The position numbers and the translations under genes are program-made. A stretch of 64,000 nucleotides of DNA from Roseibium sp. MMSF_3412 (lineage in GTDB: Bacteria > Pseudomonadota > Alphaproteobacteria > Rhizobiales > Stappiaceae). Positions 51,464 through 61,328 of the stretch are shown piece after piece. The DNA lies in contig NZ_JASHJI010000025.1 of the NCBI RefSeq assembly GCF_030733265.1, positions 1 through 64,000 on the forward strand, written 5' to 3'. Numbering within the stretch: position 1 is the stretch's first letter; each line of letters opens with the position of its first letter. Under the pieces are notes generated by a model. It was not told the DNA's origin, did not search any database, and worked only from the letters and a program-made list of their open reading frames with translations.

Positions 51464-52735
51464 GTGGCTTTGATCGGAAATCTGTTCTTCTACGCCGGCC
51501 TTGCCGTGTCCCTTGCTATCGGTCTCCTCTACTTCCGCGATCTCGGCGACGTCACCCAGATGGTGCTGAAGGTGAAGCGGGAAAACATCGCCCGCTTCAT
51601 CCGCAACGAGCACCGGCTTCTAGCTATTGGTCTTGCAGCAGCCGTTGTCATGACACTTGCCCATTTTGCATTCGGTGGCGGCCCTTTCTGGCTCTGGCTG
51701 CCATCCATTCTTCTGATCCTCGTTCTGTATGCTTTTCCCTATGTCTGGGTCCATGTCGGCCTCAGAAACCAGAAGAACACGGCCAAATATCTGCCGATCA
51801 AGGACGCAATGGAATGGGTCAGCCCATCCAGCCCCGTGCTTGTCATTGAAAACAACGGCATCGCCCGCGCCCATCCCGATGCCCAGATCATGCGCCCTCA
51901 CCTGGCCGGAAACCGGGAGGGACTGGACGGCGAAAATGTCATCATGACCTATTGTGCGATGGCCAACCTCGGGATTGGCTACGTGCCGCAAATCGAGGGA
52001 CAGGACCTGGATCTTGAAGTGCTGGCACAGCACGGCAACAATCTGATCCTGCGCGACAACCGGACCGGTGAGCCGATCCAGCAGATTTACGGTTTCCGGG
52101 ACCGGGACAGCACGCCTTCGCAAAACGGCCCCGCCTGCCCTGTCCGGCCGCAGATGGCCATGCGCCCCTGGCCGACATTCCGGATGACCATGCGCGGATT
52201 TCAAAAGGCCTATCCGGACGGCAGGGTTTTCATCAACAGGCCGTCGGAAAACCCGATCCTTTTCCTGTTCGATCTTGCCATAGAGACCATCTTTTCATCT
52301 GAAATCTCGCGCCAGCACCGGGTGAGTGAACCGATCATCCGGAACATGAACCGCGCCGCCGACAAGCGTCTGCACAACAAGACCTATGTCTGGGGCGTCG
52401 ACATTGACGGCGACGTGGTCTGCTGGACGGACGATTTCGTCATCGAGAACGGCAGTATCATCAATGCCACGGTCGGGAACAGCGATCTGGTGATTGCCTG
52501 GGACCGGAAATTCGAGAGCCTGGGCATCTGGTACAACGACACGGGCGCACCGATCACCGGGATCGATTTCTATGGGGTGACATCGGCCGGAAAACTCAAA
52601 CGCGTTGAAAATGTCCGCCCCGGGATGTTCTGGCATGTTTGGGCCGAATACTTCCCAAATACCGACCTCAACCGTATTGGCGCGGCGTCGCCGGTTGGCA
52701 CGGAAAAAAGCGCTGCAACCGAGGCAGCACAATGA
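51464..52735 (+). CDS. DUF3179 domain membrane protein
   Basis: 423 residues from the GTG at 51464; the run of Gs upstream may serve as the ribosome site, and GTG starts at 51449 and 51458 are alternatives. Two or three N-terminal helices (LIGNLFFYAGLAVSLAIGLLYF; LAIGLAAAVVMTLAHFAF; FWLWLPSILLILVLYAFPYVWV). The remainder matches DUF3179: VIMTYCAMANLGIGYVP, LILRDNRTGEPIQQIYGF, MRPWPTFRMTMRGFQKAYPDG and PGMFWHVWAEYFPNTDLN. Function unknown. Followed by a sulfatase gene 54 bases downstream on the same strand. Confidence 0.85.
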   Translation: MALIGNLFFYAGLAVSLAIGLLYFRDLGDVTQMVLKVKRENIARFIRNEHRLLAIGLAAAVVMTLAHFAFGGGPFWLWLPSILLILVLYAFPYVWVHVGLRNQKNTAKYLPIKDAMEWVSPSSPVLVIENNGIARAHPDAQIMRPHLAGNREGLDGENVIMTYCAMANLGIGYVPQIEGQDLDLEVLAQHGNNLILRDNRTGEPIQQIYGFRDRDSTPSQNGPACPVRPQMAMRPWPTFRMTMRGFQKAYPDGRVFINRPSENPILFLFDLAIETIFSSEISRQHRVSEPIIRNMNRAADKRLHNKTYVWGVDIDGDVVCWTDDFVIENGSIINATVGNSDLVIAWDRKFESLGIWYNDTGAPITGIDFYGVTSAGKLKRVENVRPGMFWHVWAEYFPNTDLNRIGAASPVGTEKSAATEAAQ

Positions 52736-52789
52736 TCCGTTGCTGCTCGAACCGGCCTGAAGCACCGAACAAAAAAGCGGGAGCCTGGA

Positions 52790-54460
52790 ATGAACAGACT
52801 GCTGACGACAATGACACTTGCACTTATGGCGGCGCCGGCCTTCGCCGATGACGCACCCATCGTCCATGATGCGGAATACTACATTCTTCAGGCCCAGAAC
52901 GGCGAAAAATGGGCTGAGGAAGACGCCGCCCTTGATGCGGCCCTGGCCGAAATCCGCGCTCGCAATGACGGCAAGCCGCCGAACATCTTCTACATCCTGA
53001 TCGACGATATCGGCTTTGGCGACCTCGGCAGCCCAACCCTTAATGCCATTCGCGGCTACAAGACACCGTCTATCAACGAGCTTGCCAGCGAAGGCATGCG
53101 CCTGGCCCGCATGTACACCGAGCCGTCCTGCACACCCACCCGTGTCGCCTTCATGACCGGGCGCCAGCCCCATCGCAACGGCATGGGAAACACCCAGGTC
53201 GAGCTCTCGGGTTTCGGCCTTGCAGACGCGGAAGTCACGCTTGCGGAGGTCCTGTCGGAAGCCGGCTACAACACATCACATGTCGGCAAGTGGCATATGG
53301 GCGACATTCAGGCCTCCTGGCCGAATTTTCAGGGCTTCGACTACGCAGCCTTTCCCGTTCATCAGCAGGGTCAGCTCACCATCTACCACGACGACGCTGC
53401 CGACGAGGAAGTCTCGATTGGTATCGGCGACAACAACTACAATGACAGGTTCACGCTGGACCGCTGGTTCCGGACCGACGCCTCCCGTCTTGTCACAGGT
53501 GTCGAGGGCACACGGAACGAACCTGTTCAGGAAGTGGAGATGGCCTCCGGCGAACGCTGGACCGAAGCCAAGTACCACGACATGAACGTCCGCTATCAGG
53601 CCCAGGCGATGGCGCAACTGCGCGAACTCGCGGCAAGGGACGAACCTTTCTTTCTGCAATACTGGCCGCTCTACCCGCTGACCGGGCCGCGCACCACGAC
53701 CGATCAATTTACAACCCCGAATGGCGGCATTTACGTAGAGAAGATGAAACTGGTCGACCAGTGGATCGGCGGGCTGATGAGCGAGATGGACACGCTGGGT
53801 GTCGCCGACAACACCATCGTCATCGTCATGGGCGACAACGGCCATTTCACCAAGTACTCACCGCAGTCGGGCTATACGCCGATGATTTTCCAGGGAGGCA
53901 AGGGCAAGACAACCGAAGGCGGCGTGCGCGTCGATGCCTTCGTGCGCTGGCCCGGTGTCATCGAGGCGAATTCGGTCGTTGGCGACATGGTGCATGTCAG
54001 CGACCTCTTCACCACCCTTGCCCGTCTGGGCGGCGCATCCGGCAGCATCCCGACCGATCGCGTCATTGACGGGATCGACCAGACATCGTTGCTGCTGAAC
54101 GGCGAGGAGCACGGCCGCCGGGATTACGTTTTCCTTTACAACATCAACAAGCTGGAAGCCGTGGTAAAGGAGCAGTACAAGCTGGCGATCCCGGGCGGCA
54201 GTATCGAAAATGCCATTCTCGCCGACTTCTACGATCTCTTCCGCGACCCGCAGGAAAAGTACCCTGTTTCAACGGAGATCGGGGCCTGGGGCAGCGCGAA
54301 GTTTGTGAACATGCTCCAGCGCCATCTGATGCGGAAACAAAAGTATCCCGACATGGAACCGGATGTCGGCATGCCTTATGACGGTGTGACGAACCTGCGC
54401 CCGGAGACGCAGGCGATGCTCGAGGAATGGCTGTTCATGCGCAAGACACCGGAGCAATGA
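52790..54460 (+). CDS. Periplasmic arylsulfatase (type I, Cys-type)
   Basis: 556 residues with signal peptide MNRLLTTMTLALMAAPAFAD; GGGAG precedes the ATG. Metal-binding IDDIGFGDLG, then CTPTRVAFMTGRQP with Cys114, a canonical formylglycine motif (C-x-P-x-R), GKWHMGD with catalytic Lys/His, and VMGDNGH for the second metal site. It is distant from the sulfatase at 33570-35108. It hydrolyses sulfate monoesters after maturation by a formylglycine-generating enzyme not present here. Confidence 0.94.
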   Translation: MNRLLTTMTLALMAAPAFADDAPIVHDAEYYILQAQNGEKWAEEDAALDAALAEIRARNDGKPPNIFYILIDDIGFGDLGSPTLNAIRGYKTPSINELASEGMRLARMYTEPSCTPTRVAFMTGRQPHRNGMGNTQVELSGFGLADAEVTLAEVLSEAGYNTSHVGKWHMGDIQASWPNFQGFDYAAFPVHQQGQLTIYHDDAADEEVSIGIGDNNYNDRFTLDRWFRTDASRLVTGVEGTRNEPVQEVEMASGERWTEAKYHDMNVRYQAQAMAQLRELAARDEPFFLQYWPLYPLTGPRTTTDQFTTPNGGIYVEKMKLVDQWIGGLMSEMDTLGVADNTIVIVMGDNGHFTKYSPQSGYTPMIFQGGKGKTTEGGVRVDAFVRWPGVIEANSVVGDMVHVSDLFTTLARLGGASGSIPTDRVIDGIDQTSLLLNGEEHGRRDYVFLYNINKLEAVVKEQYKLAIPGGSIENAILADFYDLFRDPQEKYPVSTEIGAWGSAKFVNMLQRHLMRKQKYPDMEPDVGMPYDGVTNLRPETQAMLEEWLFMRKTPEQ

Positions 54461-54637
54461 AATGCGAAAAGACGCTCAGTGAATTGCCGCCATCCTCATC
54501 TTTGACGGTGTTGCATTTCCGCCATGCTGCGGCACATATTGCGCGCAGCCGGTAGCGACCGCATCATGCATATGTTTAAATAAAAACAATCAGTTCGATT
54601 GAATTGAATTGAAAATGCGGCGAAAAGGCAAGAATTC

Positions 54638-55471
54638 ATGCGTAATTTTACCAGTATTTCTGCAAAATCGTGCTGCTTGGCGCTGACTTTACTCTTAGCA
54701 AGCTTGCCTTTCGCAGCGTCAAACGCAGCAGACCTGCCGCAGCCCGTGAGTGAACCCACTCCGGTCAACGAACGGGTCAACCGGGCCTGGGAGTTCATGA
54801 TCGCACCCTATTTTGTCGCTGCGAACATCACCGGCACCACCCAGGTTGGTCGTCTTCCGGCAACCGATATCGACGTCGACACGGGCACCATTCTGGAGAA
54901 CCTGCGTTTCGGGGCAATGGTGCGGGCCGAAGCACTCTACCAGCAGAAGGTCGGCGCAATGATCGACATTGCCTATATGGGCCTTGGCGCATCTGCGGAT
55001 GTGCGTGCCGGTGGCGGGCGCATCAGCGTCGGGATAGACCAGTTGATCGTCGAGGGAATGCTCTTCTACCGGGTTTACAACTCTCCGCAGACGTCGGTCG
55101 ACGTCTATGCGGGCGGGCGCTACTGGGACATCAATATCGACCTCAACGCACAGGGAACCTTTGCCGGCAACTTCGATATCTCGCGCGGCGATGACTGGAT
55201 CGATCCTGTCGTCGGCATTCGTGCCTTCCACATGTTCAACGACAAATGGTCCGCCAACGCCAGGGGCGACATTGGCGGCTTTGGCGCGGCATCCGACTTC
55301 ACATGGAACGTTCAGGGCGGCATCGGCTACCATTTCAACAAGACCTGGTCGGCGCATATGCAATACAAGGCCCTGAGCGTCGACTACGACAACGACAAGA
55401 CCGGCACAGACAGCTTCGCCTATGACACGATCACGCACGGACCCTTGCTTGGTGTCGTCGCCCGCTTCTGA
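54638..55471 (+). CDS. Outer-membrane beta-barrel protein
   Basis: 277 residues. Signal peptide (SISAKSCCLALTLLLASLPFAASNAA), then alternating hydrophobic/polar strands and a C-terminal Phe (LLGVVARF), the BAM recognition feature. The repeated aromatic/Gly pattern (VYAGGRYWDINIDL; NVQGGIGYHFNKTW) fits an eight-stranded barrel of the OmpW/OmpA-porin-like kind. Function unknown; it may help import or sense the products of the neighbouring sulfatase. That is inference from proximity. Confidence 0.85.
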   Translation: MRNFTSISAKSCCLALTLLLASLPFAASNAADLPQPVSEPTPVNERVNRAWEFMIAPYFVAANITGTTQVGRLPATDIDVDTGTILENLRFGAMVRAEALYQQKVGAMIDIAYMGLGASADVRAGGGRISVGIDQLIVEGMLFYRVYNSPQTSVDVYAGGRYWDINIDLNAQGTFAGNFDISRGDDWIDPVVGIRAFHMFNDKWSANARGDIGGFGAASDFTWNVQGGIGYHFNKTWSAHMQYKALSVDYDNDKTGTDSFAYDTITHGPLLGVVARF

Positions 55472-55496
55472 TCATTGACGCCGTTCTGGCTGCCCC

Positions 55497-55832
55497 TCAC
55501 CCCTTGACCGGGTAACGGTAGGCTTCCTCGAAGACGTCGATGACTTTCGTGCCCGCCTTGATGACAGCGCCGTGCTCGGCGCCGCTCGGGATGTCGTAAA
55601 TCGCCCCCGGACCGAGGGTCCGCGTCTCCCCGTCGATCGTGAATTCTATCTCTCCGTCCAGCACCGTGCCCCACTGCGCGAGATGGGCATGGGGCGGCAA
55701 AACGAAATCCTTCTGAAAATCGAAGAAGACAACAAGCCCGGCATCCGACTGGATGGCATGCGAGGTCACCACGTCCTCGGGAAACGGGATATCCAGTGCG
55801 GGAAAATTCTTGATGAAATCCGGTAACTGCAT
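55497..55832 (-). CDS. Single-domain cupin protein
   Basis: 111 residues from MQLPDFIKNF; GGGGAAG lies before the ATG at 55832. The cupin motif 1 is visible as PPHAHLAQWGTVLDGEIEF, and motif 2 as GPGAIYDIPSGAEHGAVI, giving His ligands for a metal. The fold does not reveal the substrate. Converges with the outer-membrane protein gene and lies downstream of chrA on the same strand, 225 bases away. Confidence 0.85.
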   Translation of the reverse strand: MQLPDFIKNFPALDIPFPEDVVTSHAIQSDAGLVVFFDFQKDFVLPPHAHLAQWGTVLDGEIEFTIDGETRTLGPGAIYDIPSGAEHGAVIKAGTKVIDVFEEAYRYPVKG

Positions 55833-56057
55833 GCTTCTTCCCCAAATGCCATGACACAATGCGAACAGAGTGCCTGTTCGAACGCGCCCGTTCAAGCTCC
55901 CTGGTGAAGCAATGAAACATCACCACGAGAGCGTCTTTGTCAATTGCGGTCCAGCGCCTTGCGAGTGTCAGGACTCCGAAGTGAAAACAATAGCTTGAAG
56001 TCACAACCGGAATCAGTTTCTGACCTTGCTCGTCACCCCCTCAGATCCCGCGCAACA

Positions 56058-57386
56058 TCAACCGGACTGAGACAAAACCGCACCTCCCAGCGCGGCCGCA
56101 AGCAAGGTCCAGACAAGGCTGACATGGAACCGGAGCAGAAGAAGCCCGCTAAGTGCCGCGAGCACGGGCACCCGCCAGTCCAGGCTTGTCAGGTCCGGTA
56201 CCCAGAAGGTAAGCCATCCGTGCCTTTCGGCACTGACATCCGTGAAGAAAACGTGCAGGGCAAACCAGACCGAGAGATTGAGCACGACTCCCACCACGGC
56301 GGCGATGATGGCCGAAAGAGCCGATTGAAGCCGGGGCAGTGCGGATATCCGGTCAATGTAGGGCGCACCGGCAAAGATCCACAAAAAGCAGGGAACGAAC
56401 GTCGCCCAGAGCGCGACGAGCCCGCCGGCCAGCCCGAGCCAGAGGCCGCCGCTTTGAAAGGCGGCGAGAAATCCGACAAACTGGGTCACCAGTATAAGCG
56501 GACCGGGTGTCGTCTCGGCAAGACCGAGCCCATCCATCATTTCGCCCGCGCCCAGCCATCCATGCAGGGTGACCACGTCCTGCGCCATATAGGCAAGAAC
56601 GGCATAGGCCCCGCCAAAGGTGACAACGGCGAGTTTTGAAAAGAACCATCCGATCTCGCTCAATATCGGTGCTCCGCCCCACCAGTCGAGAAGGGCCAGA
56701 GGCGCAAGCCACACAAGCAACCAGGTGGCAACGCGCACCACGGTACGGACCGACGAGGTTCGGCTACCGGCAGCGCCTGCATCCTGATCGCAAACGGGTG
56801 CGTGACCGGCCGCGGCGCCAAAAAGTGCGGCGGCCAGCACAATCAGCGGAAACGGCAGCGACAAAAAGAAGATGGCCACAAAGGCCAGTGCTGCAATGAC
56901 CCGTTCTCTGTTTTCGCTCAATGCCCGTCTGGACAGCCGCAGCAGCACTTCCAGCACGACGATGAGAACCGCAGCCTTGATACCGAGGAACAACTGGGAC
57001 ATCAGGGCTACGTTGCCGAAAGCGGCATAGAGACCGGCCAGGACAAAGATGGCGGCGGCTCCGGGGATGACGAAAAGCAACCCCGCGAGAAGACCGCCCG
57101 GGACTCCCCTCAGTTTCCAGCCGCAATAGGTCGCAAGCTGCATGGCCTCCGGCCCGGGCAGAAGCATGCAGAAACCGAGAGCATTGGTGTAGACGCGCTC
57201 TGAAAGCCAGCCGGCCTCCTCGACAAGCTTGCGATGCATCAGCGCGATTTGAGCGGCCGGGCCTCCGAACGACAGGAGACCGATGCTGCCGAAGACGAAG
57301 ACCATGCGCTGCCACGGGACCGGTGTACCCTCGCACAGCGGAACGGGCCCGGCGGTTGACCGGTTGGACGATGACGGTGTCGGCAT
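56058..57386 (-). CDS. chrA: Chromate transporter ChrA
   Basis: 442 residues, two homologous CHR halves (long-chain type). The first half has FGSIGLLSFGGPAAQIALMHRKLVEEAGWL and ALGFCMLLPGPEAMQLATYCGW; the second repeats the pattern at FFSKLAVVTFGGAYAVLAYMAQ and GLGLAETTPGPLILVTQFVGF. Exports chromate from the cytoplasm using the proton motive force. Located four bases after the ChrB-type gene, so transcribed together. Confidence 0.94.
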   Translation of the reverse strand: MPTPSSSNRSTAGPVPLCEGTPVPWQRMVFVFGSIGLLSFGGPAAQIALMHRKLVEEAGWLSERVYTNALGFCMLLPGPEAMQLATYCGWKLRGVPGGLLAGLLFVIPGAAAIFVLAGLYAAFGNVALMSQLFLGIKAAVLIVVLEVLLRLSRRALSENRERVIAALAFVAIFFLSLPFPLIVLAAALFGAAAGHAPVCDQDAGAAGSRTSSVRTVVRVATWLLVWLAPLALLDWWGGAPILSEIGWFFSKLAVVTFGGAYAVLAYMAQDVVTLHGWLGAGEMMDGLGLAETTPGPLILVTQFVGFLAAFQSGGLWLGLAGGLVALWATFVPCFLWIFAGAPYIDRISALPRLQSALSAIIAAVVGVVLNLSVWFALHVFFTDVSAERHGWLTFWVPDLTSLDWRVPVLAALSGLLLLRFHVSLVWTLLAAALGGAVLSQSG

Positions 57387-57390
57387 GAGA

Positions 57391-58209
57391 TCAGCCTTTC
57401 CGGCTTACGGTTGGCCAGTCGTGTCCCTCGTCGCTCGCATCGCGCGCCCAGCGGTAGAAGGCATCATAAAGGCCCATGCCCGCCTCAAGCTGGCGCAGGT
57501 CATCCTTGTACATGCGCGACAGGCCGAGCGAAGCTGCCAGCAGTCCTGCAGCTTCCGGTGCCAGGTCGTGACGATTGGTATCGGCAGCCCGCACGATCGT
57601 GGCGAGCCTGAGAAGCGGCTCGGTCTGCAGCTGAAACTCTTCAAGCATCGTGTCGAAGCTGCAGCGGTCGCCACGATGGCTCCAGAACGCGTCTTCCACA
57701 TCGAAAGGCGTGGCCCCGAACCTGTCGGCGACCGCCCCGACCTGCGCCGGAGACACGAACAGGAACCGCGCTGTGGGGTCGACAAACCGGCGGATGAGCC
57801 ACGGACAGGCGATGCGGTCGACCTTGGGCCGGTGGCGCGTTACCCAGACGGTCTGGCCCTCGGCATTCCTGCCGGGCAAACGCGCCTCCGGGACCATCGG
57901 CTGCCCGGCGTCGCGCCACCCGGTGCACCCGCCTTCCAGAAACTCGGCCTCGATGCCGCTGCTTCGCAACACAGCGGCCACCCCTTCGGACAGCTTCAGT
58001 CCCTTCCAGCAGGCGACAACCACCCGCCTGCCCTGCAAGCGGCCGGCGAGGTCTTCAACACTCTGGAACGGGTATCTGAAAGAGGCCGGAATAAATGCGG
58101 GATCTTCGACAAAGTCCTCATCGATGCGGACATCAAGGATCACCGGCGCGTCGGGCGTACCGACCAGCCGCGCAAGCTGTGAAACGGATATGGAATTCAG
58201 AGACGGCAT
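57391..58209 (-). CDS. chrB: Rhodanese-ChrB fusion, chromate resistance protein
   Basis: 272 residues with GGGAGG before the ATG at 58209. N-terminal rhodanese domain (VILDVRIDEDFVED; active-site loop VVACWKGLKLSEGVAAVL with its Cys) followed by a ChrB C-terminal domain (KVDRIACPWLIRRFVDPTARFLFV, FGATPFDVEDAFWSHRGDRCSFDTML). ChrB regulates or assists chromate resistance in other bacteria; the rhodanese part suggests sulfur or redox handling. Forms a two-gene operon with chrA. Confidence 0.92.
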   Translation of the reverse strand: MPSLNSISVSQLARLVGTPDAPVILDVRIDEDFVEDPAFIPASFRYPFQSVEDLAGRLQGRRVVVACWKGLKLSEGVAAVLRSSGIEAEFLEGGCTGWRDAGQPMVPEARLPGRNAEGQTVWVTRHRPKVDRIACPWLIRRFVDPTARFLFVSPAQVGAVADRFGATPFDVEDAFWSHRGDRCSFDTMLEEFQLQTEPLLRLATIVRAADTNRHDLAPEAAGLLAASLGLSRMYKDDLRQLEAGMGLYDAFYRWARDASDEGHDWPTVSRKG

Positions 58210-58347
58210 GGCGCGTCCTCCCGTTGAAATGGGTTACAAGGACGCGAAACTTCAGCTTACGCCTCACGGGGTGTTCGCTCGCCCCATGGGATTTAACTGC
58301 CAAATTGCCGATTGGCTGTCAAGGAAACCGGCCTCAGCGGCCATCTC

Positions 58348-58615
58348 TAGGGTACGGACCCATTAATGAAGCCGATTTGGCGGCAGAAATGGCAAAATCT
58401 CGCGAGGAAGCGTGTGCAGAGCGGGCTTTATGCCCGGTCAAGCGCGGTGACGCTGCGAGATACAGCCATTTTGCCGTCCATCGGATTTGGCCGTTTTGGC
58501 CATCTGCCACGTCGCGAAAGGCTTGAAAATGAACCACATTTCCTGCGCTTTCGCTCCTTGCAGTTGGTCAAAACGATCCAAACCAAATTGACTTCATTTA
58601 TGAGTTCGTACCCTA
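58348..58615 (-). mobile_element. MITE-like repeat, copy 3 (inverted relative to copies 1 and 2)
   Basis: 268 bases between TA dinucleotides at 58348-58349 and 58614-58615. The terminal repeats are TAGGGTACGGACCCATTAAT and its partner ATGAGTTCGTACCCTA. About 96 percent identical by eye to the reverse complement of copy 2 (roughly ten differences). It carries an open frame in the same position as copy 2 (58366 onward). Its right-hand boundary overlaps the cckA stop codon. Confidence 0.88.
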
Positions 58616-61168
58616 ACCGTTCAGAACATCCTTTACCGTCGTCGCCAGCTGTTTCAGCGTGAACGGCTTCGGCAGGAAGAAGAACTGTTCGCCTTCCGGC
58701 AGGTTCTCTTCGAACGCATCTTCGGCATATCCGGAAACGAAAATGATCTTCAGGTCCGGCTGGGTCTTGCGGAGCTCCACGAGAAGTGTCGGGCCATCCA
58801 TTTCCGGCATGACCACGTCGGACACAACAAGGTCGACTCCACCCCCGACCTCTTCCATCACCTCAAGCGCTTCATTGCCCGAGCCTGCTTCATGAACCGT
58901 GTAGCCCCTTGAGGCCAGCGCGCGGGCGGCAAAGGCGCGGACCGCTTCTTCATCCTCAACGAGCAGGATCGAAGCAGAACCGGTGAGATCGGCGACCTTT
59001 TCCGGTTCGGTCTCCTTCGGCTCGGGCTTGGGTTCTTCAACGACTTCGGGTATGTGCCGTGGCAGGAACAGCCGGAATGTTGTTCCGGCATCGACCTCGG
59101 ACGTGCAGAAAATGAAGCCGCCGGTCTGCTTGACGATACCGTAGACCGTCGAGAGGCCAAGGCCGGTGCCCTTGCCCACTTCCTTGGTGGAAAAGAACGG
59201 ATCAAAGATCTTTTCCATGATCTCCGGCGGCATTCCGTGCCCCGTATCCTCGACCTCGACAAGCGTGTATTCGCCGGGCGGCATACCGCGCGTGTTATCG
59301 AACTGGGTGGACTGGGCTTCCTCGACATTGCTGGTTCGGATCGTCAGCCGCCCGCCCTCGGCCATGGCATCACCGGCATTCACCGCCAGGTTGACGATGA
59401 CCTGTTCAAGCTGGTTGAGGTCGGCCATCACCGGCCAGAGATCGCGGCCATGAACCACTTTCAGCTCGACCTTCTCGCCGAGAAGGCGATCGAGCAGGAT
59501 CGACAGATCGCCGAGAACATCATTCAGTTCAAGCTGCTGCGGACGCAGCGTCTGACGGCGTGAGAAGGCGAGCAGCTGACGGACCAGTCCGGCCGCGCGG
59601 TTCGCATTCTGCTTGATGTTCATAATGTCCTGGAAGGACGGATCGGTGGGCCTGTGGCTTGCCAGAAGAAGATCGGAGAAGCCGATGATTGCCGTCAGCA
59701 CATTGTTGAAGTCATGGGCGACACCGCCGGCCAGCTGACCGATCGCCTGCATCTTCTGGCTCTGCGCGAACTGGGCTTCGAGCGCGCGCTGCTGGGTCGT
59801 CTCCAGCGCGTAGACGATCGCCGTCTCCCCGTCCCCCTCGCCGTCCTGAACGGCGGACACGTAGAAGGTTGCCGAGCGGGGATCGTTCCCCTCGACCAGC
59901 GGAATGTCGATAGGCGAGATTTCACCGATGCCCTTGGCGGCGGCGGAAAGCGCCTTCGACAGTTCCTCGCGCCCGCTCTCAGCGACATAAGCTTCGAGTT
60001 TCGGCGATTCCTCGACCGTGTCGGCGGCCCCGAACAATTTCAGGAACGGTGCATTGGTGCGCAGCACCCGGCCGTCATTGTTGAGCGAGGCGATCGAAAT
60101 GGGCGTGTTGTTGAAGAAACGGGCAAAACGCACTTCCGCAGCGCGCAGCGCCTCGGACGCTTCCTCGCCCTCGCCGCGTGATCGGTTCAGGACCAGCGTG
60201 CGGCTGTCGCCCGGCTGGCCGTTTTCGCCAAAGGGAACGCGGTGCAAAAGCCGCACGGGCAGTCCGCGCCCGTTGCGCGTCACGAAATCGAGGTCGAACG
60301 TTTCGCTTTTCACCTCGCCGGCCTGGCCCTTGACGGAGCGGATCAGCTCCGTGCCGTCACCGCGCACAATTTCCGAAAGATCGAGATCACCGGCATCGAA
60401 CTGCGCAAGGTCGTAGCCGAGCCAGTCGGCCAGCGTTGCATTGAGATAAACGATGCGGCCCTGAGAATCGCTGGAAAAGAACCCGGCCGGGGCGTGATCG
60501 AGAAAATTGATGACCCGCTGAAGCTCCTGGAAGGAGTTTTCCTGCTCGGCCCGGTCCCGGGTGATGTCGGCAAGCTGCCAGATCGACATCTGTTTGCCGC
60601 TGCGCTCCCTTGACGGCTGCAAAGGCCTGACGGAGACGCGGTACCACCGCGCGGATCCTTCGACGCGCCCGAGCGGGAACGGCATCCGGATCTCTTCCTG
60701 TGCCTTGCGACCCTCGCGCATGGCCTGGGACAGGCGGAAAATGGCGTCCGCCGCGTCGGGATCGGACGAAAACACGCGTTCAACGACGCGGATATCGGAG
60801 GGCGAGTCCGCACCTGTCAGCTCGGCATAGGCAGTGTTGGCATAAACCAGCCGGCCGTCCGTGTCGGTAATCAGGGCACCGTCATCCATCGTGTCGACAA
60901 AGGCGGCGGCCAGCGGGTTGGCTTCGCCCGGACGCGCGGACAGGCGCAGGAAGCCGATGGCTCCGGCAAACAGGCAGAAGACGCCGACAACCGCCAGGAT
61001 GCCAAGCAGCGCCAGGATGAACGGCTGCGCAACTTCGCGATCCATGACCGCAAAGGCAGCTGCCGCTCCGACCAGAAGCACAGCCAGGCCTATTAGCAGG
61101 CCAATATTTCCGGAGCGCTCCGGCCGGCTGATCATCGGCCCGCCCGGCGCTCCGTCCGTGTCACTCAT
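58613..61168 (-). CDS. cckA: Hybrid histidine kinase CckA
   Basis: 851 residues from [10 protein letters not shown]; the in-frame extension to 61339 lacks family support. Two N-terminal helices ([37 protein letters not shown]), PAS-like domains (about 100-420), a HisKA domain with His485 in [11 protein letters not shown], an ATPase domain ([22 protein letters not shown] and [15 protein letters not shown]) and a C-terminal receiver with phospho-acceptor Asp784 ([10 protein letters not shown]). In alphaproteobacteria CckA feeds phosphate through ChpT to CtrA and CpdR, controlling the cell cycle and flagellar genes, which fits the flagellar neighbours. Its stop codon lies at the MITE junction. 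Confidence 0.95.
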   Translation of the reverse strand: MSDTDGAPGGPMISRPERSGNIGLLIGLAVLLVGAAAAFAVMDREVAQPFILALLGILAVVGVFCLFAGAIGFLRLSARPGEANPLAAAFVDTMDDGALITDTDGRLVYANTAYAELTGADSPSDIRVVERVFSSDPDAADAIFRLSQAMREGRKAQEEIRMPFPLGRVEGSARWYRVSVRPLQPSRERSGKQMSIWQLADITRDRAEQENSFQELQRVINFLDHAPAGFFSSDSQGRIVYLNATLADWLGYDLAQFDAGDLDLSEIVRGDGTELIRSVKGQAGEVKSETFDLDFVTRNGRGLPVRLLHRVPFGENGQPGDSRTLVLNRSRGEGEEASEALRAAEVRFARFFNNTPISIASLNNDGRVLRTNAPFLKLFGAADTVEESPKLEAYVAESGREELSKALSAAAKGIGEISPIDIPLVEGNDPRSATFYVSAVQDGEGDGETAIVYALETTQQRALEAQFAQSQKMQAIGQLAGGVAHDFNNVLTAIIGFSDLLLASHRPTDPSFQDIMNIKQNANRAAGLVRQLLAFSRRQTLRPQQLELNDVLGDLSILLDRLLGEKVELKVVHGRDLWPVMADLNQLEQVIVNLAVNAGDAMAEGGRLTIRTSNVEEAQSTQFDNTRGMPPGEYTLVEVEDTGHGMPPEIMEKIFDPFFSTKEVGKGTGLGLSTVYGIVKQTGGFIFCTSEVDAGTTFRLFLPRHIPEVVEEPKPEPKETEPEKVADLTGSASILLVEDEEAVRAFAARALASRGYTVHEAGSGNEALEVMEEVGGGVDLVVSDVVMPEMDGPTLLVELRKTQPDLKIIFVSGYAEDAFEENLPEGEQFFFLPKPFTLKQLATTVKDVLNG

Positions 61169-61328
61169 ACGTCCTGTCTCCCGGCCCGATTCGGTTTGCT
61201 TGGGGCCGCCTACAAGCATTCTGTGCTTGCCCCCCAATTTCAACCGATATGACGCTGACTTCTGTTGAAATTCACGCGTTTGAAGGCGTTTTTTGACGCT
61301 CGGTGAGGTCGCCGTACCGGGCCACCCC

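Noticed and set aside
58366-58662. 98-codon plus-strand frame as an independent gene
   Set aside because: It starts inside MITE copy 3 and ends in sequence antisense to cckA; no ribosome site was seen. It is treated as part of the repeat.
61290-61312. ACGC...GCGT followed by T-run near 61300 as a terminator
   Set aside because: The stem has only four pairs and would act on the plus strand, where no gene ends; the minus-strand reading lacks a T-run.
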